From Lingula anatina (taxonomy: Eukaryota; Brachiopoda; Lingulata; Lingulida; Lingulidae): 64,000 nucleotides of DNA. Each line of letters begins with the position of its first letter. Positions within the stretch are counted from its first letter, which is position 1. Positions 36,801-48,699 of the stretch are shown in pieces. The translations under genes were made by a program, and so were the position numbers. The stretch covers positions 155,311 through 219,310 of the forward strand of contig NW_019774292.1 of NCBI RefSeq assembly GCF_001039355.2. Reading direction: 5' to 3'. The notes under the pieces were generated by a model. That model had not been told where the DNA came from. It did no database searches and worked only from the letters and a program-made list of their open reading frames with translations.

Positions 36801-39490
36801 GACGATGCAGGTGCACTTAACGGCTTAAAGTTTTTATTAGGTTTGGATTTTTTCACCTACTTCACGACTGAACATAACTCTGAAGTATATCTTTCCCTTC
36901 TTTTGAAGTGTACATAGCAGTTAGGGTCGACAACACTTTATTGTGGGGGTGGCGTAAATCCAGGAATATAGGGTGAAAAGGCAGCAAAGAATCATAGTCA
37001 AAAGTCGGTTTAATGAATCCAGATACCAAACGGGATGTATTATTAAACATGCAGATATATTACAGTGTCCAGATGTGCCAGGTGATCCCAAATGCATTTT
37101 AATACGCATTTCGCAACATGTGACACAACGTCTGGTGAAAAAGGAGCTTATCTAGCACATTGGCTGGTGAAGTGGGGAACAAAGTAGTTCATCAAACACG
37201 TTGCTTAGTGGAAGTGGAGGACACATAGATTTTCACAAAGATTCTCCTCAGAAAAAAGTCGCTGTATATCCCTGTACGTACAAAAGGACCGTGCAACACT
37301 GTAAACCAATGGGACTGGAGCATTCATTTGATATTTCACATGATATAATCAATCATCTTAAATGGTATCTGCCGAGTTGTCTTATTTTTCCAAGGGGATC
37401 AAAACAAATTAAATTGATAACAACGCAAATAACAGTGCATAGAAAACATCTTTCTTCATTTAACTCTGTATTCCCCCCAAAAAATCAATCACTTTTGAAA
37501 ATACAAGTGATTCTAAAGAAAAAAAGGCAAACGGTCAATCATTTAAACGCCAGGATACCTAAATCCATACCCTCCAGATGGACTAAGCTGATATACTTAT
37601 GTCTCAACATATAACTTCCTTTGGGTCTATACCTCTAATGACCTCACATAAATAATGCAAGTAGACAAAATCACAAAAAAAAGCAAGTAAACAGATTTAT
37701 TTACTATAACGCCCGGAACGAGCAACTGATCTTGTGAAATATAACCAGATACATATGTAGTCATATAATGTTCTAGCATATGCCTTTCTTGTTGGCACTT
37801 TGGCCTATATAAATGATTATTTGATTTAGTAGAACAGTCTCTGGGAACAGCGCCGATAATCTTTCCTGAACTTGAGTGAGGTGTTGCTAGTAAACAAAAT
37901 GGACATTAAATATTGAGGAAAACACGGTTTGATACACGCAAGAATGTTGTCTACAAAAGCAAGTAATGAACTTAACCATAGACAGTAGAACCTTCTAAAA
38001 TCAATACAAACTGTCAAATATTAATACGTGTACCAGAGACACTCGAAACACCTAAATCAAAACTAAAAGACAAATGAGTGATTTTATTACAAGTGCATAT
38101 GCAAAGGTTTAAAAGCTAACATTTGAACTTTTAAATTTTAAACTTTTATATTTTGGTTTACAATTACTGTACTAGAATTTTATCTTGATAGTTAATATAA
38201 ATCAATTTTGTTTTATTTTCATAAATAAGCAATTTCATCTGACTCTGCAATTAGGTTTAGTATTTATCCAACGAGTTATGGGTTGCTAAAATTTCTACTT
38301 TTGACGAGAATGTTTCTGAATGTATCCAACGTGTGTTGGGTAGTTACTTTGGCACTCTCCATATCTAAATTACATGCAGTGTACAATGTATTTTGATCAT
38401 TGTGGCGAACAAAACTTCTGTTAAGTTTAACGCTTAAAGGGCTGGCTTGATAAAAATGGGTCATTTTTATTGGAATTTTTTTTTGGGGGGGGGGGGCTGG
38501 CAGTACTAGAGGACAAGCTTCACAGACTTTCACAGAGGCACTGGGTTGTTTCTAGAAAAAATGCTATAATATCACGTTTGTATATTAACAACCCTGTAGG
38601 ATAAGACTGAGATACATTGTGATCAAATAGGACTGGGTATTCATTAGGTAATATTGGATAACAAATGTATTAAAGCATGATGCAGTCAATCAACTTAAGT
38701 GGTCTCAGCTCAGTTCTTCCTTTTTAGAACACAATGTCAATAATTAAATTAATTAACACACTAATAACAGCTAAATGCAAAAAAATAATACAAACATCAA
38801 TTAAATGTAACAAAAGTAATCATATCCTGTTTGAAGTTAAAGTTGGAATATTTCAGAATGGTTTGATTTGGAACAACTGCGTCCTTGCTAAAATATGTAC
38901 CGTACATCTGGTTTTTCCCGACTGATAAGCAGATAAAACCTTAAGGTCCATTAATTCAATTATATCAAAATAGAACAAAATTTTATGTATTATAATACAA
39001 TAAATTTATTTAAATAAACAGATAAATAAATATAAATAATATAAACAGATATTATAAGACATCAGAACCCATGTACGTTTAACAGATCAAACATAGCGGA
39101 CATTAAAATTGCTTCTAGAGCGACTGCTACTACGATAAAATATACAGTGTATAATGCAGGTAATAAAAACCCTAGGGAAAGCATGTGAACATATCAAAAC
39201 ATCATAAACGATAGATAAAAGTAAGTATACGGAACCCTCACAGTGTCAATACAGTTTTCGTACACCCTCCTTGCTGCTTGCTTAAATAGCAATACGTTGT
39301 CGGTACAGCCCTCAATGTTATTTAGCACCTATCAACATATCAAAAATTTAAAGCAAGTAAATTACATTTATATCATCATAATTGTTATGCCTCATAAAGC
39401 CACCAAACGTGAAAGAGATCAACAGCATCCTTGGTCTAACTAGTTCGCGTATCAAATATGGCGTGCACTTGATCATGGATTCTAGTTAGT
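36800..39490. repeat. Intergenic block 2 of the PAN-fibrinogen cluster
   Basis: Homologous to 29,540-31,990 and 42,100-44,850. Shared markers are CACTGTAAACCAATGGGACT near 37,290, CTATACCTCTAATGACCTCA near 37,625 and CGGTACAGCCCTC near 39,300. No genes are seen; all open frames are short. Confidence 0.8.
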
Positions 39491-39497
39491 CACACAT

Positions 39498-41867
39498 CTA
39501 ATTTTTTCGCCGTAACTTCATCGTTGCTGCTTGCAGCACGCACCCTAAGTCACAGTTAATGCCTGTGGTGGCCACGCATTTCATTTTCTTTTGCATGTTA
39601 GGTATGTTACCAGTATTGTTGCAATCAAGATAATTTCCAGTTAGGTGAAAGTTAGTGCACCAACTAAACCACCAACCACCACCTGAAATAAATATATAGT
39701 GCTCCATCACAAATTACATAACAAATCATTATCTGGCTGTGTGACGTCTGAATGCAATACATCTAGACCAATGATGTCAAGAGTAAGCAGAATATTGACA
39801 AATAATCTAATGGCGCATTTTTGACCGAGGAAAACAGTGGAGATATAATCAATCAGAGGGTCATGAATTCTGATGACAATCATGTTGCAACTTTGTTGAT
39901 TCATCTCCCAGATGTGATGAAAATATCTGTATGTCAAAATGTAGGAAGAAGCGCACACAAATTGGGCATAATTAAAATTTTGATGATTTTTACTAATTAT
40001 ATACGCCCTTTAAGGTCATAAATCTCAATTACTGAATTTTCATTCTAATCTATTTTTGATAAAATAAGTATTGCCTACCGTGACGCTCAGCACACGTTTC
40101 ATTAAGGTAACCACTGTATGCAGAAGTGTCGTCAGTGGTTCCAAAAGGACGTCCGCGGATTTCTAGCAGTCCAGTCGTGCTCGTTGTGTTGTAGGACTCG
40201 AGATTAAGGGCATCAACAGCATATTTCATTGTCTCATTTTTAATTCTAAACACGTTCCATTTGACATAGTAATAATTGCCGTTGCAGGACAACATATCAA
40301 CCAGCATGGAGTAATCACCTTGATTGGTTAACGCATAAAGGGCCTCATTGCCCATCCAGAACTGTAGGCGGGGATCCCCAAAACCAATCTTATACTCATT
40401 CCAGCTTCTGTTAAACTTCATTGAGTTGTCATATCTTCTCATCAAAACAAGCCACCCGTTGTCACAATAAACTTCTTTTGTTCCAAACCCTGCTATTTTG
40501 ATAGGCAACATTCCTGCACCATCTATAAAAATAAGTAGGAAAATTCATTGCTGTGGCGCGCGTGCGTGTGTGCGTGTGTGTGTAGGCGGTCGAGCGCATT
40601 GCTTAGCGATTGTTTAAAAACTTTGTAGATGATGAACACAGTGTGCAACATTTAGAGGAGATAATTTGAAACGATTGGTGTAGGTAAGTGTCATTTTATA
40701 CACAGACTCTTCTCTGTCAAGAACCCTTATTAATTAATAGTCATTTACCACAGCAAAATCAGTACTGTCGCGAGTTCTTTATTATGCAACACCATTCAAT
40801 ATTTCTTGCCAAAATAAACCAACAGCCATTTCAACCCTGAAGATAGGAATATGTTTGGATACAGACAAAGACAATAAAGTGACTGAATTTTGTTATATAG
40901 CTACATACAAAAAATTAAATGCTACAAACTTACCTATATCATTGCAATCCATTTCATCCTGAAATATGGTAAAAAGATTTCAAGAATGTAAAGAGGTGAT
41001 ACACATTCAATCAAAAAACAAACATTCAATTGCTTTAACACTTTTGACTATCTTATCGATTTATGCTTTCTCTATATTTTGGGAACGAATACACTCTACT
41101 TACCTTGGTAATACATTTTCAATCAGAAAAAACATTCAATTGCTTTAACCTTTCTAACAATTCTATTGATTTATACTTTTATCTATATTGTTTGAAAACG
41201 AATCCTTCATTAAAGAAAGAATATGACGGTTTGTCTTATATGATGATGCTGCATCAAAGATTAAAAAAATTAACGTGGTTTATATGTGAACTACATACCT
41301 TGTCGTCCTGATAATAGATCCCGCCGTCATGACGTACTAGTATGTCACTGTTGAGAGCTTTGAGGGAATTTAGTACACAATTTTCTGTAAAAATAACAAC
41401 ACTGAATCTTGACAACATATCTACAATGAAAATCAATTGGAGCAATCGTGTCTAATTAGGAAAACCGTCACTATTTGCCTAATTTAATTGGTAATGTTCA
41501 TAAAATGCACGATTCTCATACGACTTATCCTGGGAATATATTTATAAACTGTCTCCTTCAACAATCAATTTCCTTTGTTTCCTGTCACTGTAAGAAAAAT
41601 ATTACTCGATCTTTACAAAACATCAGCATTAACACAATATTGTATATGACCCTTACCAATGTTCCTAGTTTTATAGTAGTTCCATGAACGGCATTCCTTT
41701 GTTTGAGAACATTGCAATGCACAGCTTATGGTGCTCTCGGCTGTCACCTTCTTCATTGTAGATGACGGTAAAATGGCGTCTTTGGTACCATCGAAAAAGG
41801 CATATTTGACATTCTGTTGTGTTGTGAACAGTTCAAGAAATGTAAACAAAAATATTTTAAAAAGCAT
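39498..41867 (-). CDS. Secreted PAN/apple plus fibrinogen-domain protein, copy 2
   Basis: Exons 41657-41867, 41299-41384, 40934-40958, 40079-40522 and 39498-39682 join in phase. They total 951 bases, encoding 316 residues. Exon sizes 86, 25 and 185 are identical to copy 1. The start ATG at 41865-41867 opens a hydrophobic signal (MLFKIFLFTFLELF). An in-frame upstream ATG at 41,990 would place 40 polar residues before it and is not preferred. A PAN/apple module (CALQCSQTKECRSWNY) and a fibrinogen domain (WLVLMRRYDNSMKFNRSW, QFWMGNEALYALT, CAERHGGGWWFSWC) follow. Intron 2 carries a tandem duplication of about 115 bp (about 40,990-41,205) absent from copy 1. No frame damage is seen. The role in innate recognition is family-based inference. 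Confidence 0.9.
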
Positions 41868-41915
41868 CTTTTGCCTCGGGATGAAATCTACGCCACTAGA
41901 TTGCTGTCGTGAAGA

Positions 41916-41923
41916 TTTATAAA
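41916..41923 (-). promoter_or_regulatory. Possible TATA element of fibrinogen copy 2
   Basis: TTTATAAA lies about 50 bases before the preferred ATG at 41,867. This would give a very short 5' leader. The element is degenerate in the same position of copy 1. Confidence 0.35.
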
Positions 41924-42099
41924 GATGCCAACCAACAACGATATCGAAGCTGTGCGTTTTGTAAACTTTCTCTATATTATCAATGCCCATTTCTTTTAAA
42001 TGTAGTGTTATTGATCGCCTTGATGTTAATACATTAATATTGGATATGCGACAAATTTGAAGGCATAAACAATCATCTCAACATTATGAATATTTGACG

Positions 42100-44850
42100 A
42101 TGCAGGTGCACTTAATGGCTTAGATTTTTTTATTAGGGTTTGGCTTTTTCACCCAAATCACGACATAACAGAACTCTCCAAAGTATATCTTTCCCTTCTT
42201 TTGAAGTGTACATAGTAGTTGGGGTCGTCAACACTTTATAGTGGGGATGGTGTAAACCAAGGAATGAAGGGTAAAAAGGCAGCAAAGGATCACGGTCAAA
42301 AGTCGGTTTAATGAATCCAGATATCAAACGGGGTGTATTTTGAAATATGCAGAGAGATAATAGTGTTCAGATGTGCCAGGTGGTCCCAAATGCATTTTAA
42401 TACACATTTCACAACATATGATACACCGTCCGGTGAAAAGGGTGCTCATCTAGCACATTGGCTGGTGAAGTGGGTAACAATGTAGCTCACCAAACACATT
42501 GCTTAGTGGAAGTGAAGGACTCAGATTTTCACAGAACTATAAGATTCTCATTCGAAAAAAATTTGCTGTATAACAGAAGTGTATCTTTAACCCTGTAAGT
42601 ACCAAAGGACCGTGCAACACTGTAAACCAATGGGACTGGAGCATTCATTTTGAATATCAGATAACAAATATATTAAAACATGATATAATCAATCATCTTA
42701 AAAGGTCTCTGCTGAGTTTTCTTATTTTTCCAGAGGATCAAAACAAATGAAATTTATTTCAATGCAAGTAACGGTGCATCTAATTTCATCTAACTCTGTA
42801 TTCCCCAAAAAATCAATCACAATATCCTTACCCTTCATCTGGAATTAGCTGATTAACTTATGTCTCAACACTTAAGTTGCTTTGAGTCTATATACCTCTA
42901 ATGACCTAACATAGAAAATGCAAGAAGACAAAATCTCTTAAAAAGCAAGTAAGTAGATTTATTTACTATAATGCCCGAAACGACCAACTGATATGGTGAC
43001 ATAACCAGACAGTCATAACATGTGCCTGTAGTTCTATCATATGCCTTACTTGTTGGCGCTTTGACCTTTATAATTTATTATCCGAATTAGTAGAACAGTC
43101 TCTGGGCAGAGTGCAGAAGATATTCTATCCTGAACCTGTGTAAGGCGTTGTTAGTAAACAAACTGCACATAAAATATTGAAGGAAACACGGTTTGATACA
43201 CACAAGAATGTTGTCCACAAAAATAAGTAATGACCTTAAGCATAGAGTTGAACCTTCCTTAAAATCAATACAAACAGTCAAATATTAATGTGTGTCAGAG
43301 ACATTCAAAACACCTAAATAAAAACTAAAACATGAATGGGTTAGTTTATTACTAGTGTAACATGGAAAGTTAACATTTAAACTTTAAACTTTAAATTTTT
43401 AACTTTATAATTACTGTACTGAAATTTACATTGATTGTTGATATATATCGGTGCTTTTATTTTCTGACTCTGCCATTAGGTTTAGTATTTATTCGACTAT
43501 TAATGGATTGCAAAACTACCCTACTTTGACGAGAATGTTTCTAAATGTGTCCATCGCATGTTGGATAGTTCGTTGGCACTTTCCATTTGTATGATATTAC
43601 ATGTAGTGTAAAATGCATAATGATCATTGTAGCGAACAAAACTGCTTTTAAGTTTAACGCTAAAAGGGCTGGCTTGATAAAGACGGGTTATTTTTATTGA
43701 TATTATACTTTTGGGGGGAGGGACTGGCAGTACTAGAGGACATACTTCACAGACATTCACAGAGGCACTGGTTTGTTTCTAGAAAAAAATTGCTATAATT
43801 TAACTATAGTATAATAACAACCCTTTAAGATAAGACTGTGAGACATTGTAAGCCAATAGGACTGGGGCCATCATTCAATAATGTCGGATAACAAATGTAT
43901 TAAAACATGATGCAATCAATCACATAAAGCGGTCCTAGATCAGTTGTTCATTTTTACAACGGGATAACAATAAATAAGATAAATAAATTTAAATTAAATG
44001 AACAGACTTTATAAGCCAACATCCCATTTACGTTTAACAGATCAAACATAGCCGACGTTAATTGCTTAGAGCGACTGCAACTGCTGTAAAATAAACAGGA
44101 TAAAATGCAGGTAATAAAAGCGCTGGGGAAAACAAAAGAACATAACAAAACATAAAAAAACGATAGATAAAAGTTTTCAGTGTCAGCAAAGTTTTTGTAC
44201 ATTCTCCTTGCTGCTGTTTGAATAGCAATTCGTTGTCGGTACAGCCCTCTGTTTTTCAGCACCAACGTGGTCAAAATAAAGAAACGCACTTTTAAAAATC
44301 CAAGCAAGTTAGTTACACTTATATCTTTATAATTGTTATGCCTCATAAAATCACCAAATGTGAACGGGAAAGGGGGTAAACAACATGTTCAACTAATATT
44401 CATGACAACAATCTACTGAACAATGTTCGTACAAGAACTATGCTGTGCAAAGTAATATTATACGATTTTGCTACATCCTGCGGTCTTAAGGTTTGCAAAC
44501 ACTGTCAACAGTAAAAGCATGACAAAAATGTAGAGGCTACTAGGCCGTTAATTTGTACAATTTCTCACAGCCGCCGCCTGCCTCAGCACGCTAAGGGATA
44601 TATGCAGGCGTACCTACAGATTCCACATGATAATATGCTTGCTGCGCAGACTGGATAGTTTCGTTTGTACTCTCCATGTCTATGAAGTAAGCGTATAATA
44701 TATTATGATTATTGTGGTGACCAAAAATGCTGTTAAGTTTAACACTGCACTCAGTCCACATGCTGAGTTATTCAATTATATCTTTGTGTCCCTAACTTAT
44801 CCGAGTATCAAACATGGCGCGCACTTGATCATGGATTCTAGTTAGTCACA
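42100..44850. repeat. Intergenic block 3 of the PAN-fibrinogen cluster
   Basis: Homologous to blocks 1 and 2, with markers CACTGTAAACCAATGGGACT near 42,618 and ACCTCTAATGACCTAACATA near 42,895. The segment near 44,500-44,700 matches 31,990-32,170 upstream of the truncated copy. No genes are seen. Confidence 0.8.
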
Positions 44851-44852
44851 CA

Positions 44853-45037
44853 TCTAATAATTTCACCTTAACTTCATCGTAGCTGCTTGCAACCCACACC
44901 CTAAGTCGCAGTTAATACCTGTGTTGGCCACCCATTTCATTTTTCTTTTGCATGTTATATGTTACCAACATTTTTGCAGTCAGGACAATATCCAGTTAGG
45001 TGAAATCTCGTGCAACTTCCAAACCACCAGCCCCCGC
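44853..45037 (-). pseudogene. Solo last exon of a PAN-fibrinogen gene, frameshifted
   Basis: The minus strand reads GGGWWFGSC, then the residues matching TGYCPDCKN, like the last exon of the two complete genes, preceded by a good acceptor. A two-base loss after GTAACATA brings TAA into frame, and there is an extra A further on. No exon 1 to 4 homology was seen above 45,050. This marks the distal edge of the cluster. Confidence 0.75.
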
Positions 45038-45563
45038 CTGAAATAAATACGCACCCATCGCCCTGATATTATCCAAACATATTTCTCAAAAATTAAATAT
45101 TATATATAGATCATTATCCTTAATTCTGTCTACCATTCTCTGCTGTATTACTTTCAATGATAATGACTATGTAATATCACCCATTCGACTCATTTTTCTG
45201 AATTCAATATTATGTCTGGGTTAAGGTTTCTTGGTAAGGGTTACAAACAAAGAGTGTTTCGATTCAGTTGAGACCTATGGGTCAACTTTTTAACAGCTAT
45301 CATTCCATAAATTAAGATTACAATTGGCTCGCTAATGCACTCGTAATGTGTTACGTACAGCTCAGCGACACCTACTGCATCTATAACTAAAGTGATCAAA
45401 ATACTACAGTACTCCGTTCGATTTTTCGCTGCTGTTATTCATGTAATCTATTGTACTTGGTATAATTTAGTAAAAGTTTCCAGCAATTATCTTCGTAGTA
45501 CTTCTAATTACGCCAAATTTTCGTTCCTTCATCTTTGACAAGTTCAGATGTGTCAAAGCCACT

Positions 45564-47449
45564 GTTATTAACTTAAAGTATATAAAAGATATAGATTAAA
45601 TACAACTGGTATGTAGCTACTGATAGTGGAGGATTATTACCAACTTCACCACAGACCGGAAAAGAAATGGATGGCTGAATGGAGTCTAAACTAATATAAA
45701 ATGTGCAGACCCATCATAAAAAGAAGATGCCACACTCGGAGACATCTCATAGACATTTTACAGAAACACAAAGGTCATGAAATGTACACAAAAATCTTGT
45801 TGCATGTAGGCTAAGGAACACTCCCTTGCACTCAGTCAGCTACTAGTAGTAGAAGTAATATTCAGACATGCACAGTAGAATCTGCCTACAAAATGCAATT
45901 TTAGCATGTAAATTGTATACGGAATTATAAAGAAAACCCCAGCCTGAAACGACAAGGTGTACGGACCACTCTCAACTCGATACTCTCAAGAAAACGACAA
46001 GGACAACACAGCCCAAAGTCAATTATTCTCGAGGTTAAAGGAGAAATTTAGCTCTACTCGGAAATTACGGAGCAAAGGGAATAGGGCTGCAGTATTAAGT
46101 TAAAATTTTCAACGAGAAAAAATCATTACTGATGAGCTTTATTACTGTAGTTCTGCAAACAAGGGGAACACTGAGGGAAGGAAATTCTCGGATAACGGGA
46201 AAAATGATAAAACCCCTTGTTGGACACCTACGTAGATTGGTTAGATGTTATGCAGAGACTACCACATTTTTGTCCTTTCAAATTTTAACTGCGTGATATG
46301 AAAACAACTTCATTCACATAGCTAGCACCTGGTTGTTCATGCATGTTACCAATCTTTATTGTTTGTGGGAAATTGAGGCTCGGTTTGCGCTTTGGTCTCC
46401 GTCTTCTTCCGTAGTTTCCCAGGGACTAATGCGTTGTGTTAGTGGGAGACAATATTGCCTAATTCATACCCTCGGGGTGGTCCTACCTGGACAATGACAC
46501 CTCTGGGCTAATTGGGAAAGATACCTGGTGTCCTCGCGGTTGGGATAGACGTCTGTCTCGTTGCTGTTATCTCCTTTTGTTAAGCTGGAGGTGTAGTTTC
46601 TTATTGTCTCTTCCACGTCTCTTATCTTTTTCTCGCTGGCAGCGTCATTAATATGGAGCTCCATTCTTTTTACCAAGGCCTACATGCTTTTGCTCATTAT
46701 GAGGGTCGTTGCTTTGGTTGGCACTGTCACCTGTATTATTTTCCTTTCGTTGAGTCTGAGATAGTTAGCGATAGTTTAGCTAGCCTTCTCCATGTCTGTT
46801 ATCCTGTTGGTTACAGTTTTGTTTGTACAGTGCAACGACCTGTATCTTTGTGGATTTGTCTTTAAATGAGGTTGAAAGACTAAAAAACTTTAGCATTTGA
46901 CGTGCAAGCTTTGCACGTCCACTGTACGCAATTTTCCTTAATTATCCCCTTTTCTCCGTAATTTCCGAGTAGAGCTTAATTTCTCCTTTCACCTCGAGAA
47001 TAATTGACTTTGGGCTGTGTTTTCCTTGTCGTTTTCTTGAGAGTATCGAGTTGAGAGTGGTCTGTACATCTTGTCGTTTCAGGCTGGGGTTTTCTTTCTT
47101 ATTTCGTATACAATTTACATGCTAAAATTGTGTTTTGTAGGCAGATTCCACTAAGCATGTCTGAATATTACTTCTGCTACTAGTAGCTGAGTACTAGGGA
47201 GTGTTTCTTATCCTCTCGCAAAAAGACTTTCGTGTACATTTCATGAACTTTGTGTTGCTGTAAAATTTCTATGAGATGTCTCCTAGTGTAGCGTCTTTTC
47301 TATAATGGGTCCGAATACTTCATTTTAGTTTGGACTCCATTCAGCCATCCATTTCTTTTCCAGCCTGAAGTCGGTAGTAATCCTCGACATCAGTAGCTAC
47401 ATACCAGTAGTATTTATTCTATACTTTTTAGATAATTTAAGTTAATAAC
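45564..47449. repeat. Foldback element with inverted arms of about 0.5 kb
   Basis: The left arm 45,564 to about 46,090 and right arm about 46,930 to 47,449 are inverted copies. For example GTTATTAACTTAA, GGTATGTAGCTACTGAT, AAAAGAAATGGATGGCTGAA and GCCTGAAACGACAAG recur reversed in the right arm. Arms look about 85-90% similar. A unique centre of about 0.84 kb has a 70-residue polar minus frame (46464-46676) of unknown meaning. The arms end abruptly at GTTATTAAC. It is probably a non-autonomous foldback or long-TIR transposon. Confidence 0.8.
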
Positions 47450-48518
47450 TGTACAAGGAGGTACTTCCTGGTGCAAACAGCTACATGTAGTACATGTACG
47501 CAAATTTAAGTACAGCCTTAAATAGTGTGTCCCCTTATTTTATAGTGGAAAGACGGTGCTTGATTCTTGGCAGTATCCGCTCCAGTCATATTATTTTGAC
47601 GTGTTTCACTGATCACTTGGTTCTCCAGCACGTTTTCCAGATTTTTTTCTTTTCTCTTTACCCATGTTTCTTCCTTTTACACCACTTCAATTTGCTTCTG
47701 TACTCTCTCTGTGTGAAAGCGTGACACAGCAAAATAGGTGGAAGTACACGAGGCTTTCACCCCTGAGCGGTTACATAAATGTTAAACTCCAACCAAAATA
47801 TCAACAGTATATCTAATATTAATAACTATACGATATTCTACCAATATCTGTAGAATGACATACCAAATAGATAATTAAGCTTGACCATGTGAAAGTTCTG
47901 TTTATTTTTGAACCCTTCTTTGATCATCTTTATACTCTATTGTGGTAAACTTAGTACTTTCTTTTCACAAAAATCAAAGGTGCGCATTCACTTTTACGGC
48001 CCAATATCTCAAATAAGCCCTGCTTCAATATTTTTTTTCATTCTCACTTGGCTAAGAGAGACTAGTGCCTTCTCTAACGTAATGTGGTTAAGATTTTTCT
48101 TTGTCCTTCAGTTTTGTGTTAAAAACCAAAACAAAATATTTTAAAAAACGTTATCAAACGCATTTAACAATCAATATTTTTTTAAAAAATTAATAATATA
48201 ACTTTCTGAATTCCATAAATGACAAACAAACAGCTCCATCCCCCCAAGAGTATGTGATTTAAGTGCACCTTTCCCTTCTAAAACGTACAAAGATATGAGG
48301 TTCTGATGAAATGTATTTTTCTAAGAAAAATAGACGATATACATAATCAAACGCTTTTGTACAATCAATAAAGCATAATAATCAATCAAACGCTTTTGTG
48401 AAATCCATAAAACAAACAAATCTTTCCTTTTCTAAAAGAAACTATTACTTAAATGTAGTTTTTCGGCCTTACAAGTGCTAATTTTGGGATTTTTGACACA
48501 ACGCATTTTCTCAGTGGG
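47450..48518. other. Intergenic, nothing recognised
   Basis: AT-rich sequence with only short open frames and no repeats of note. Confidence 0.5.
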
Positions 48519-48520
48519 AA

Positions 48521-48570
48521 AAAAATATGGAACGCTTCACGAATTTGCGTGTCATCCTTGCGCAGGGGCC

Positions 48571-48610
<40 letters not shown>

Positions 48611-48627
48611 CCCACCGAAGTGAGGAC
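48521..48627 (-). ncRNA. RNU6: U6 spliceosomal snRNA
   Basis: The minus strand gives a 107-base U6. It has the ACAGAGA box, AGC triad, internal stem-loop and the body from ACATATACTAAAATTGGAAC to CGTGAAGCGTTCCATA as in animal U6. The 5' stem is GUCCUCAC-UUCG-GUGGGAC. It differs from the human stem at paired positions but keeps the same bulged C and UUCG loop, so the changes are compensatory. The 3' end runs into seven Ts (48519-48525), a Pol III terminator. With the upstream promoter elements, this looks like a functional gene and not a retro-pseudogene. Confidence 0.96.
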
Positions 48628-48650
48628 ATTTACCTACCCTCCCCCTCACC

Positions 48651-48690
48651 TTTATATAGTATGCAAATTAACAAAGGCAATATAGGTGAG
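48651..48690 (-). promoter_or_regulatory. U6 promoter: TATA box and proximal sequence element
   Basis: On the minus strand ACTATATAAA covers -33 to -24 relative to the U6 start. CTCACCTATATTGCCTTTG covers about -63 to -45 and resembles the snRNA PSE core TCACC. This PSE plus TATA spacing is the normal architecture of type 3 Pol III U6 promoters. An ATGCAAAT octamer lies between them, closer than a usual distal element. Confidence 0.8.
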
Positions 48691-48699
48691 TAGTGTTCA

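Noticed and set aside
41868-41990. N-terminal extension of fibrinogen copy 2 from an upstream ATG
   Set aside because: It would bury the signal peptide behind 40 polar residues, and the equivalent flank in copy 1 is not open.
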